Assembly: GCA_051646185.1 (NCBI GenBank)
Contig: JBOFCS010000206.1
Span: 1-18,082 of the forward strand
Length of the DNA stretch: 18,082 nucleotides
Direction of reading: 5' to 3'
Source: JBOFCS01 sp051646185
Lineage (GTDB): Bacteria; Actinomycetota; Actinomycetes; Mycobacteriales; Mycobacteriaceae
A program made the position numbers and the translations under genes. The first letter of the stretch is position 1. Each line of letters begins with the position of its first letter. Positions 8,097-14,883 of the stretch are shown here, in pieces. The notes below the pieces were generated by a model. That model was not told the DNA's origin and did no database searches. It saw only the letters and a program-made list of their open reading frames with translations.

Positions 8097-8594
8097 CTAG
8101 CTAAGTAGAGTCCTGCGTAACGCCTCGTCTTTTTCCAGTACCAACTTCTCTAAACTAAGTTGGAATGTGGACATCTGATCCTGCAGTTTCAGGTCACTGG
8201 CCCCAAGAATGCGCACTGCAAGCAATCCAGCATTACGCGCACCCCCAATGGACACGGTTGCCACCGGAACTCCGGCAGGCATTTGCACTATGGATAGCAG
8301 AGAGTCCATTCCGTCTAAGTACTTCAACGGAACAGGCACCCCGATAACAGGAAGGGGGGTCGCCGAAGCGACCATTCCAGGTAAATGTGCAGCACCCCCA
8401 GCCCCGGCAATAATCACCTGAATACCACGCCCGGCGGCGCCTTGAGCATAATCAAGCATTCGTTGTGGGGTGCGATGTGCAGATACCACTCCAACTTCAA
8501 AGGCAATTCCAAATTCAGCAAGCGCTTGAGCCGCTTCCTGCATTACTGGCCAGTCACTATCGCTGCCCATAATGAGCCCTACTCGTGCGTTCAT
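8097..8594 (-). CDS. purE: N5-carboxyaminoimidazole ribonucleotide mutase PurE
   Basis: A 165-residue class I PurE that moves the carboxyl group of N5-CAIR to give CAIR in purine synthesis. Conserved features are IMGSDSDWPVMQEA near the N-terminus (nucleotide and CO2 site), VVSAHRTPQRM, IIAGAGGAAHLPGMVAS with the catalytic His region, and GVPVPLKYLDGMDSLLSIVQMPAGVPVATV. The reading frame opens at 8621, but the ATG at 8594 overlaps the purK TGA by 4 bases and gives the usual length with the GLIMGSDSD strand at the start. The partner PurK makes its substrate. An 83-base gap separates it from the dehydrogenase gene. Confidence 0.96.
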   Translation of the reverse strand: MNARVGLIMGSDSDWPVMQEAAQALAEFGIAFEVGVVSAHRTPQRMLDYAQGAAGRGIQVIIAGAGGAAHLPGMVASATPLPVIGVPVPLKYLDGMDSLLSIVQMPAGVPVATVSIGGARNAGLLAVRILGASDLKLQDQMSTFQLSLEKLVLEKDEALRRTLLS

Positions 8595-9919
8595 GCGTGT
8601 ACATCCCATCCATCGGTCCATTCACCATGCGAAAGCCAATGGGCGGCAAGCTCTGCCCGCTGACGCACGGTAGCTACATATTTCGAATTATCAATCGAAC
8701 CATCTACTGCACCAAGAATATTGACGTGTCCAATTTTGCGCCCAGGACGTTCCTGTTTGCCATAAAGATGAACTTTCGCTTCAGGCATTCTGGCAAACAA
8801 GTGATGGATTCGTTCATCCATGGTTATTTCGGGAGTTACTTTAGCGCCAAGAACATTCGCCATTACTGTCACTGGAGCCAAGGCCGAAGTATCACCGAGT
8901 GGATAGTCAAGCACCGCCCTTAGGTGCTGTTCAAATTGACTTGTGCAAGCGCCGTCCATCGACCAGTGACCTGAGTTATGTGGCCGCATCGCCAACTCAT
9001 TAACCACAAGGTTACCTGTTGCGGTTTCAAATAACTCGACGGCCATGACCCCCACCACGCCAAGCTCTGAAGCCAACCGCAACGCAAGGCCCTCGGCTTC
9101 TAAGGCCCTGTCCTCAGATAAGCCTGGAGCTGGCGCAATAACAACAGAGCAAATTCCGTCCCGCTGCACCGTCTCCACCACTGGCCAAGTAGCCCCTTGC
9201 CCAAACGGGGATCGCGCAACCATGGCGGAAAGTTCCCTGCGCATAGTTACTTTTTGTTCAGCCATCACAAGTACACCTGCGGCTAGCTGCTCAAGCACTA
9301 CCGCCTGAGCTTGCTGCTGGCCCTCAGGCATCCATACCCCACGACCGTCGTATCCTCCCCGAATCGCTTTAATAACAATGCGCCAGTGCTGCTCGGTACC
9401 AAAAACCTGTAAATCCTCAATACACGTTATCTCACAAAATTCGGGGACCGGCGCACCTAATGCTTTGAGGCGACGACGCATAACCAGCTTGTCCTGGGCA
9501 TGTATCAAAGCCTCAGGAGAAGGTTGCACGTTTACTCCCTCAGCAACCAAAGCTTTAAGGTGATCAGTGGGAACATGCTCATGATCAAAGGTCAAAACAT
9601 GCGAGCTACGAGCAACCTCACGAAGATCCGGTAGGCTGGCGTGAGAGCCCAACACCACATCGGGGCTTACTTGCGCGGCCGGTTCCTCGGCTCCTGCGGC
9701 AAGCACCCGCAAGGTCTGCCCTAAAGCAATCGCTGCCTGATGTGTCATTCTGGCGAGCTGACCGCCACCTACCATGGCAACTACCGGCGATTTTGTACTG
9801 TTCACCGCACTTTCATTGGGTTTTTCCACGGCACTGTCAACCTCTGAAGCCTTGCGCTTTGCACTGGTGCGATGTGGCGGTACAGGAAATTCAGCAGTCA
9901 CAACTACCAATGGTGTCAT
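8591..9919 (-). CDS. purK: N5-carboxyaminoimidazole ribonucleotide synthase PurK
   Basis: An ATP-grasp enzyme that makes N5-CAIR from AIR, bicarbonate and ATP, feeding PurE. The N-terminal Rossmann-like strand VVAMVGGGQLARMTHQAAIALG is followed by LTFDHEHVP, the ATP-grasp core (KAIRGGYDGRGVWMP) and the signature VVNELAMRPHNSGHWSMDGACTSQFEQH. From the ATG at 9919 it has 442 residues, including about 45 poorly conserved polar residues before the first strand. A GTG at 9805 would give 404 residues, nearer the usual length, with GAAAG 6 bases upstream, so the true start may be there. It heads the purK-purE unit and is divergent from the gtrA-like gene across a region with an inverted repeat. Confidence 0.93.
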   Translation of the reverse strand: MTPLVVVTAEFPVPPHRTSAKRKASEVDSAVEKPNESAVNSTKSPVVAMVGGGQLARMTHQAAIALGQTLRVLAAGAEEPAAQVSPDVVLGSHASLPDLREVARSSHVLTFDHEHVPTDHLKALVAEGVNVQPSPEALIHAQDKLVMRRRLKALGAPVPEFCEITCIEDLQVFGTEQHWRIVIKAIRGGYDGRGVWMPEGQQQAQAVVLEQLAAGVLVMAEQKVTMRRELSAMVARSPFGQGATWPVVETVQRDGICSVVIAPAPGLSEDRALEAEGLALRLASELGVVGVMAVELFETATGNLVVNELAMRPHNSGHWSMDGACTSQFEQHLRAVLDYPLGDTSALAPVTVMANVLGAKVTPEITMDERIHHLFARMPEAKVHLYGKQERPGRKIGHVNILGAVDGSIDNSKYVATVRQRAELAAHWLSHGEWTDGWDVHA

Positions 9920-9926
9920 GTCTACG

Positions 9927-9955
9927 GGTAACCTTGAGCAGCGGCATCGGTTACC
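9927..9955. repeat. Inverted repeat GGTAACC-N15-GGTTACC upstream of purK
   Basis: Perfect 7-base arms lie at 9927-9933 and 9949-9955, centred two helical turns apart (22 bases), in the region shared by the divergent purK and gtrA-like genes. This spacing suits a dimeric regulator or two sites. A third partial copy (TGTTACC) starts at 10020 just before the gtrA-like start. If purK begins at 9805 the repeat is further upstream of it but still in the leader or promoter. Confidence 0.35.
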
Positions 9956-10014
9956 TTAAGCGCTATTTTGCTTCCAAAACAGGCGGCGAACATATCTGTT
10001 CAGCTGAGCTTTCG

Positions 10015-10020
10015 TAGACT
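10015..10020 (+). promoter_or_regulatory. Probable -10 element giving a leaderless gtrA-like transcript
   Basis: TAGACT ends 8 bases before the GTG start of the GtrA-like gene, so transcription would begin at or next to the start codon. No ribosome binding site precedes that GTG. Leaderless mRNAs are frequent in corynebacteria and mycobacteria. The -35 region is not clear. Confidence 0.4.
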
Positions 10021-10028
10021 GTTACCTT

Positions 10029-10592
10029 GTGTCCTTCGTTGACGCGGCTATAGCCCGCGTTCCCCAGCCGTTTCGGAACCTGGCATTACGCCACCACGAA
10101 CTTATCAAGTTCGCCATTGTTGGTGGAACAACCTTCGTTATCGATGCAGGAATATTTTATTTCCTTAAGCTAACCGTACTGGAGCCCAAACCGGTAACAG
10201 CAAAGATAATCTCCGGGGTAATCGCAGTCATCGCTTCGTACGTACTTAACCGCGAGTGGTCCTTTAAAGATCGTGGTGGACGCGAAAGACATCACGAAGC
10301 ATTGCTATTTTTTGCCGTTAGTGGCATTGGTGTGGTGCTAAGTTTCATTCCTCTATGGGTTTCTTCTTACGTTTTTGACCTACGCGTGCCCTCAGTAAGC
10401 CTTACCGCAGAAAATATTGCTGACTTTATCAGTGCATATATCATCGGCAACCTTCTGCAAATGGCATTCCGTTTTTGGGCTTTTCGCCGCTGGGTTTTTC
10501 CAGAAAATTTTCGGTCACATCCGTTGCCGGTTACTGCTGAAGAGCTGGATGCCCTTGACCTCACCGCTGAGGAGCATCTCGGACATAGCTAA
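10029..10592 (+). CDS. GtrA-like membrane protein
   Basis: A 187-residue GtrA/DPMS3-type protein with four predicted membrane segments: about residues 25-47 (LIKFAIVGGTTFVIDAGIFYFL), 57-75 (VTAKIISGVIAVIASYVLN), 92-113 (LLFFAVSGIGVVLSFIPLWVS) and 125-147. The loop motif SYVLNREWSFKDRGG is typical. Family members are thought to help move or position polyprenyl-linked sugars at the membrane, which would suit arabinan or mannan building here, though its own substrate is unknown. The GTG start has no ribosome binding site but a well-placed -10 hexamer. The same gene lies beside purK in M. tuberculosis. It ends 9 bases from the convergent PH-domain gene. Confidence 0.88.
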   Translation: MSFVDAAIARVPQPFRNLALRHHELIKFAIVGGTTFVIDAGIFYFLKLTVLEPKPVTAKIISGVIAVIASYVLNREWSFKDRGGRERHHEALLFFAVSGIGVVLSFIPLWVSSYVFDLRVPSVSLTAENIADFISAYIIGNLLQMAFRFWAFRRWVFPENFRSHPLPVTAEELDALDLTAEEHLGHS

Positions 10593-10601
10593 GCCACTAA
10601 G

Positions 10602-11138
10602 TTAACGGTGCATCGAAGTCCGAGTATCGCCTTCTTCACCATCAAGTGTGTCAAAAACTTCGTGATAGAGCAGTGAATGCACTTTTTCTACAGCCGGGAT
10701 GTCATTAAATTCCAACGGATCATCCGAAGCAGATTCAATAATCAAAGTACCGGTCCTTAACAATCGGTCAATGGGGCCATGCCGAAATTGCACACTGTTA
10801 ATTCTTGCCAGCGGAATATCTATTCCAGACCGGGTTAATATTCCGTTGCGAAAGGTCACCCGCCTATCTGTGATGACAAAATGTGTAGTCAACCAAGATA
10901 TAAACGGTGTGACACACAGCCATCCAACAATAATGGCCCAAATAATACCCACAGCAATACTCAAAATAAGTTTTGTTTTTGCCACATCAACTTGATCATT
11001 AATCAAGCCACCAAGCAGTCCGGCAGCTGCACTGGTAAGGACGAAAATCACAGCAGGCCAAAATAATTTCTTCCAATGCGGATGCCGATGCAAGACAAGC
11101 TGTTCGTCCTGTGCAAGCGCGTTCTCTGGGTACCCCAT
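10602..11138 (-). CDS. Membrane protein with bacterial PH domain (YdbS-like, DUF304)
   Basis: A 178-residue protein with two membrane segments at about residues 28-47 (LFWPAVIFVLTSAAAGLLGG) and 57-80 (LILSIAVGIIWAIIVGWLCVTPF). A bacterial pleckstrin-homology-like domain of the bPH_2 type follows, with the family core THFVITDRRVTFRNGILTRSGIDIPLARINSVQ and GTLIIESA. The function of the family is poorly known. The ATG at 11138 has GAGGAGT about 8 bases upstream. It lies 83 bases downstream of birA, as in M. tuberculosis, and may share its transcript. The acidic C-terminal tail (DTLDGEEGD) is not conserved in my recollection. Confidence 0.88.
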   Translation of the reverse strand: MGYPENALAQDEQLVLHRHPHWKKLFWPAVIFVLTSAAAGLLGGLINDQVDVAKTKLILSIAVGIIWAIIVGWLCVTPFISWLTTHFVITDRRVTFRNGILTRSGIDIPLARINSVQFRHGPIDRLLRTGTLIIESASDDPLEFNDIPAVEKVHSLLYHEVFDTLDGEEGDTRTSMHR

Positions 11139-11202
11139 GATATGGACTCCTCACTCGAATGTGTTAGGTGATCAATGACCGGTTGCCGACCAAATAGCGC
11201 GC

Positions 11203-11223
11203 AGCCCACAAAGATTATGGGCT
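11203..11223 (-). terminator. Weak hairpin at the end of birA
   Basis: AGCCCA and TGGGCT form a 6-base-pair stem with a 9-base loop that overlaps the birA stop codon. No T run follows in the direction of birA transcription, so it may only weaken transcription into the PH-domain gene or stabilise the 3' end. Confidence 0.2.
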
Positions 11224-12067
11224 AAACCGGACGTAAATGGGTGATATCTCCCGCAGCAATTGCCACGACCTCGGACTGTAACTGAATATCCGAGCCGAGA
11301 TCACCAGAAATATCAACAAGGACTCGGCCATATTCATCAACCCCAATAGCAGTGCCGAGCAGCTCAGAATCGCCGGGCAAACTTGCCTTAACTCGCTGAC
11401 CAATCGTGACACTCAATTTTTGGTACTCTTCAACCAATGCTGCATCAGCACCGGCAGCGACGATCCATCTGTTTACTCTGGTACCAAATTCATCAAGGAT
11501 CGCCCGAATCAACGTTGCGCGATCAACAACCACATCCCCGGCCAACGCCAGCGAAGTTGCCGTTGGAACGGGCAATTCTTCAGCTTGCATAGTGACGTTA
11601 AGACCAATCCCCACAACCACGAGAGCAGGATCACTTCCGCTTGCCACCTCAGCGAGAATACCCGCCACCTTCTTGTCGCCAATCAAAATATCGTTAGGCC
11701 ATTTAAGGCCAGAATTGATGTTGCACACCAGCCTGAGCGCTTCAACAACTGCAACTCCGGCGAGCAGCGGTAGCCAGCCCAATTTTGCCAATGGGACGTG
11801 TGTGGCTTGAATAAGCACAGACATAGCGACTTGCGAGCATGGTGGGCTCGACCATCGCCGAGCATGCCGACCACGACCTGCATACTGGTAGTCCGCGATC
11901 AGCACAGCACGATCCAGTTCTGGGCAAGCCCGAGCAATCAAGTCCGCATTAGTTGATCCAGTCTCGGCGACAACTTCTAGCGAAGACCACAAGGCACCTG
12001 TTCCCTGGGTGACCCCTAGTTGCAATTGTCCGGCCTCCAGTGGCTGCCGTTCAAGATGTGTCCACAT
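11222..12067 (-). CDS. birA: Biotin--[acetyl-CoA-carboxylase] ligase BirA, monofunctional
   Basis: A 281-residue biotin-protein ligase that activates biotin as biotinyl-AMP and attaches it to the carrier lysine of acyl-CoA carboxylase alpha subunits and pyruvate carboxylase. Motifs are ETGSTNADL (substrate pocket), YAGRGRHARRW (the disordered biotin-binding loop GRGRxxRxW), GLKWPNDILIGDKKVAGIL with the key lysines, and VVVGIGLNV. A small C-terminal SH3-like domain follows (LLGTAIGVDEYGRVLVD). There is no N-terminal winged helix, so it is not a repressor. A TTG at 12070 precedes the ATG; the ATG at 12067 is preferred because a -10 hexamer lies 6 bases upstream. It is divergent from accD, whose complex it serves. 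Confidence 0.94.
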   Translation of the reverse strand: MWTHLERQPLEAGQLQLGVTQGTGALWSSLEVVAETGSTNADLIARACPELDRAVLIADYQYAGRGRHARRWSSPPCSQVAMSVLIQATHVPLAKLGWLPLLAGVAVVEALRLVCNINSGLKWPNDILIGDKKVAGILAEVASGSDPALVVVGIGLNVTMQAEELPVPTATSLALAGDVVVDRATLIRAILDEFGTRVNRWIVAAGADAALVEEYQKLSVTIGQRVKASLPGDSELLGTAIGVDEYGRVLVDISGDLGSDIQLQSEVVAIAAGDITHLRPV

Positions 12068-12073
12068 CAACCA

Positions 12074-12079
12074 AGCCTA
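12074..12079 (-). promoter_or_regulatory. Probable -10 element giving a leaderless birA transcript
   Basis: On the minus strand TAGGCT ends 6 bases before the birA ATG, which would place the transcription start at the A of the start codon. No ribosome binding site is present, in agreement with a leaderless mRNA. No clear -35 element is seen. Confidence 0.4.
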
Positions 12080-12137
12080 GTTTGTGGTAGTCAGGCATGT
12101 AGTACAAGGCCAAACCAGCGACCTCCGCCAAAGGTGA

Positions 12138-12155
12138 GGTAACCCTCTTGTTACC
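12138..12155. promoter_or_regulatory. Inverted repeat, candidate operator for accD/birA
   Basis: GGTAAC at 12138-12143 and GTTACC at 12150-12155 form perfect 6-base arms around CCTCTT; flanking TGAG and CTCA extend the symmetry with a two-base shift. The site lies 44 bases before the accD start, just upstream of the -35 area. C. glutamicum accD1 is repressed by FasR at an upstream palindrome, so a comparable fatty-acid regulator is one candidate. The match to that operator is not exact as I recall it. Confidence 0.4.
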
Positions 12156-12186
12156 CCTCATTCGCCATAGGGAACCAGGGTGCCGT

Positions 12187-12192
12187 TAGCAT
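12187..12192 (+). promoter_or_regulatory. Probable -10 element giving a leaderless accD transcript
   Basis: TAGCAT ends 7 bases before the ATG of accD and no ribosome binding site lies in between, so the mRNA probably starts at the start codon. The inverted repeat at 12138-12155 is at a distance suited to control of this promoter. Confidence 0.4.
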
Positions 12193-12199
12193 CAAAGCC

Positions 12200-13840
12200 A
12201 TGACGAGTGTGACTGAGCCACAAGCACCAGAAGCCACAACGGCCCCCGATATCCACACCACTGCAGGAAAGCTTGCTGACCTGCGTCGGCGACAGGCAGA
12301 AGCGCAGTGTCCCGTAGGGGAGGCCGCGGTCGAAAAAGTTCACCAAAAGGGAAAACTCACTGCACGAGAGCGGATTGCCGCTTTACTCGATGAAGGCTCC
12401 TTTGTTGAACTTGACGCACTTGCCCGGCACCGAAGCGTCAATTTTGGGCTGGCCGATAAAAGACCGCCGGGAGACGGGGTTGTTACCGGCTATGGCACTG
12501 TTGACGGTCGCGAAGTCTGTGTATTTAGCCAAGACGTTACGGTTTTTGGCGGCAGTCTTGGTGAAATCTACGGTGAAAAAATTGTCAAAGTCATGGATCT
12601 TGCCGTGAAAACCGGGAGACCCCTCGTTGGCATCAACGAGGGTGCCGGAGCCCGCATTCAAGAAGGTGTGGTGTCGCTCGGTTTATACGGAGAAATTTTT
12701 CACCGTAATGTGCGGGCTTCTGGAGTCATCCCACAGATTTCGCTAATTATGGGCCCCAATGCAGGAGGCCATGTTTATTCTCCTGCTTTGACCGACTTTG
12801 TGGTCATGGTGGACAAAACAAGTCAGATGTTTGTTACCGGACCTGATGTCATCAAAACTGTTACTGGCGAAGATGTCACGATGGAAGACCTCGGTGGGGC
12901 GCATACTCACATGGAAAAATCGGGGGTTGCACACTACGTAGCTTCTGGCGAACAAGATGCTATTGATTACGTCAAAGAGTTATTGAGTTACCTCCCCAGT
13001 AATAACCGGGCAGAAACCCCACGGCTGCCAGTGGCTCAGCCTGCTGCCGGGTCGATTGAAGAGACTCTTACCGAAGAAGATCTTGAACTAGACACTCTCA
13101 TTCCAGACTCCCCCAACCAACCTTATGACATGCATGAGGTGATTCGGCGCATTCTTGATGATGATGAATTTCTTGAGGTCCAAGCCGGACGTGCACCCAA
13201 TATTATTATTGGCTTTGGACGGGTTGATGGTCGTAGCGTTGGCATTGTGGCTAACCAGCCAACCCAATTCGCCGGTACTTTGGATATTGCGGCTTCAGAA
13301 AAAGCTGCCCGATTTGTCCGTACCTGCGATTGCTTTAACGTCCCCATCATCACTTTAGTGGACGTTCCGGGATTCTTACCTGGAACAGATCAGGAGTACA
13401 ACGGGATTATCCGGCGCGGCGCAAAGCTGTTGTATGCCTACGGAGAAGCCACAGTTGGGAAAATTACAGTTATCACCCGTAAAGCTTATGGCGGAGCCTA
13501 TGACGTCATGGGTTCAAAACATATGGGTGCGGATATTAACTTGGCTTGGCCTACTGCACAGATTGCGGTTATGGGCGCTTCCGGTGCCGTCGGATTCGTT
13601 TACCGCCAAGAACTCATCAATGCCGAGAAGAATGGCGATGATGTTGACGCACTGAGACTAAAGTTGCAGCAAGAATATGAAGACACCCTGGTAAATCCTT
13701 ATGTCGCAGCTGAACGCGGGTACGTTGATGCAGTTATCCCACCCTCACATACCCGTGGTCAAATTGCTACAGCTTTGCGGTTGCTAGAGCGCAAAACGGT
13801 GTCATTACCCCCTAAGAAGCATGGGAACATTCCACTGTGA
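12200..13840 (+). CDS. accD5: Acyl-CoA carboxylase beta subunit (AccD5/PccB type carboxyltransferase)
   Basis: The 546-residue carboxyltransferase subunit moves CO2 from biotin on the alpha subunit to acetyl- or propionyl-CoA, forming malonyl- or methylmalonyl-CoA. The N-terminal half has IHTTAGKLADLRRR, KVHQKGKLTARERI, and the oxyanion region IPQISLIMGPNAGGHVYSPALTDF; the C-terminal half has FAGTLDIAASEKAARFVRTCD, VDVPGFLPGTDQEYNGIIRRGAKLLYAYGEATV and GGAYDVMGSKHMGAD. Similarity to M. tuberculosis AccD5, as I remember it, runs from MTSV to the terminal PPKKHGNIPL. Asp435 (GGAYD) sits where Asp422 of Streptomyces PccB favours propionyl-CoA, so methylmalonyl-CoA formation is likely. The start fits a leaderless mRNA. 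It overlaps accE by 4 bases. Confidence 0.96.
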   Translation: MTSVTEPQAPEATTAPDIHTTAGKLADLRRRQAEAQCPVGEAAVEKVHQKGKLTARERIAALLDEGSFVELDALARHRSVNFGLADKRPPGDGVVTGYGTVDGREVCVFSQDVTVFGGSLGEIYGEKIVKVMDLAVKTGRPLVGINEGAGARIQEGVVSLGLYGEIFHRNVRASGVIPQISLIMGPNAGGHVYSPALTDFVVMVDKTSQMFVTGPDVIKTVTGEDVTMEDLGGAHTHMEKSGVAHYVASGEQDAIDYVKELLSYLPSNNRAETPRLPVAQPAAGSIEETLTEEDLELDTLIPDSPNQPYDMHEVIRRILDDDEFLEVQAGRAPNIIIGFGRVDGRSVGIVANQPTQFAGTLDIAASEKAARFVRTCDCFNVPIITLVDVPGFLPGTDQEYNGIIRRGAKLLYAYGEATVGKITVITRKAYGGAYDVMGSKHMGADINLAWPTAQIAVMGASGAVGFVYRQELINAEKNGDDVDALRLKLQQEYEDTLVNPYVAAERGYVDAVIPPSHTRGQIATALRLLERKTVSLPPKKHGNIPL

Positions 13841-14085
13841 GTGATAAAACACACCAGGTCGCCACGAGCGATGAGACCAAGACTCCACCACTGTTTCGGG
13901 TCATCAAGGGCAATCCCACCGATACCGATCTTGCAGCATTAATTGCTGTCTTGGTCACTGCCAGCGGTGGAGGCGACTCGCCTAACTCAGGGCCACGCGA
14001 TCTATGGGGACTACCCGAGCTGAATTTCCGTTCCGTTTGGGGCAATTCTCCGCTGTCGTACGTTAATGACCGTTTCATTCGGTAA
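13837..14085 (+). CDS. accE5: Acyl-CoA carboxylase epsilon subunit AccE
   Basis: An 82-residue small subunit peculiar to actinobacterial acyl-CoA carboxylases, which binds the alpha-beta complex and raises its activity. The conserved core FRVIKGNPTDTDLAALIAVL lies at residues 20-39, and the short C-terminal motif LWGLPELNFRSVWG matches the Trp-plus-basic tail of the family. The N-terminal 18 residues are polar and variable. The GTG start overlaps the accD TGA by 4 bases, so the two are made together in matched amounts. Confidence 0.92.
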   Translation: MSDKTHQVATSDETKTPPLFRVIKGNPTDTDLAALIAVLVTASGGGDSPNSGPRDLWGLPELNFRSVWGNSPLSYVNDRFIR

Positions 14086-14097
14086 CAGCAGCCCCCT

Positions 14098-14745
14098 ATG
14101 ACTAAGGTTGTTCTTGCCTCAGCTTCCCCTGCTCGTTTAGCGGTGCTCCAAGCCGCTGGAGTTGACCCAGTAGTCCTTGTCTCCGGGGTAGATGAGGATG
14201 CCCTCATTGCCTCATTGGGTCCACACATCACACCAGAGGAAGTTACCGTTGCTTTGGCAGCGGCTAAGGCTCAGTTTGTTTTTGACAATGCAATGATTCC
14301 CCCCGAAATCACCGACGACGCCGTTGTTATTGGTTGCGATTCTATGCTGCACATCAATGGTGAATTGCAAGGCAAACCACATACCGTTGAAGCTGCTCGG
14401 ATCCGGTGGCTATCGATGATGGGGCGCAGTGGTGATCTATTAACTGGTCATGCCGTCTTACGATTGATCAATGGCGAAATCGTTGCATCCCAAACTAACT
14501 GCTCATCAACAAAAGTATTTTTTGGTCATCTTTCTACCGCAGATTTGGAAGCCTATCTAGCCACCGGAGAACCGCTAGAGGTCGCTGGGGGTTTTACCCT
14601 TGATCGACTTGGTGGTTGGTTTATTGACAAAATTGATGGTGACCCTTCAAGCGTCATTGGCATTGGACTTCCACTGCTTCGTCGTTTAATCGAAAACGTT
14701 GGGGTATCGCCGTCAACACTCTGGTCGTTAAAAACAGTTTCGTAA
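14098..14745 (+). CDS. maf: Maf family nucleotide pyrophosphatase
   Basis: A 215-residue Maf protein; the family hydrolyses non-canonical or methylated nucleoside triphosphates to monophosphates and can affect septation. The N-terminal signature LASASPARLAVLQAAG is at residues 6-21, then VSGVDEDAL, VIGCDSMLHINGELQGKP with the acidic catalytic residue, GRSGDLLTGHAV, the substrate-binding STKVFF, and GGFTLDRLGGWFIDKIDGDPSSVIGIGLPLL. The ATG at 14098 is 12 bases after accE; no good ribosome binding site is present, so translation may depend on accE. The order accE-maf-sseA is as in M. tuberculosis. Confidence 0.94.
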   Translation: MTKVVLASASPARLAVLQAAGVDPVVLVSGVDEDALIASLGPHITPEEVTVALAAAKAQFVFDNAMIPPEITDDAVVIGCDSMLHINGELQGKPHTVEAARIRWLSMMGRSGDLLTGHAVLRLINGEIVASQTNCSSTKVFFGHLSTADLEAYLATGEPLEVAGGFTLDRLGGWFIDKIDGDPSSVIGIGLPLLRRLIENVGVSPSTLWSLKTVS

Positions 14746-14794
14746 CAGAAGTAACACAGAACCAGCAATCCCCCCATAAGTGAATTTTTACAGC

Positions 14795-14800
14795 TATCCT
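14795..14800 (+). promoter_or_regulatory. Possible -10 element for sseA
   Basis: TATCCT lies in the 138-base gap between maf and sseA, and would start transcription around 14806-14808, exactly at the base of the hairpin at 14805-14829. No strong -35 element is visible. Confidence 0.3.
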
Positions 14801-14804
14801 TAGG

Positions 14805-14829
14805 GCTTGTTGCGCCTCATGCAATAAGC
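14805..14829 (+). promoter_or_regulatory. Hairpin/palindrome in the sseA leader
   Basis: GCTTGTTGC at 14805-14813 and GCAATAAGC at 14821-14829 pair over nine positions (one G-U) around a 7-base loop. No T run follows on either strand, so it is not an intrinsic terminator. It could be a dyad operator at the transcription start or a 5' RNA stem ahead of sseA. Confidence 0.45.
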
Positions 14830-14883
14830 TGGATTCACAAGCAAGACAAGCCAGCTCCGCACACTTCCCGCTAGGAGTACGCA

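Noticed and set aside
11203..11223. A full intrinsic terminator after birA
   Set aside because: The stem is only 6 pairs and no T run follows; it is listed only as a weak hairpin.
11406..11810. A 134-codon plus-strand frame opposite birA
   Set aside because: It is antisense to the conserved biotin ligase motifs and has a low-complexity Ser/Thr/Ala composition typical of a shadow frame.
12200..13840. Assignment of accD as C. glutamicum-type DtsR1 or DtsR2
   Set aside because: The N-terminus, the middle segment and the C-terminal end fit M. tuberculosis AccD5 better as I recall them, and the gene is single here where C. glutamicum has two in tandem.
13812..14231. A 139-codon minus-strand frame across the accD, accE and maf junctions
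   Set aside because: It covers three well supported genes on the opposite strand, and its composition (Arg, Ser, Thr, Gly rich) is that of a shadow.
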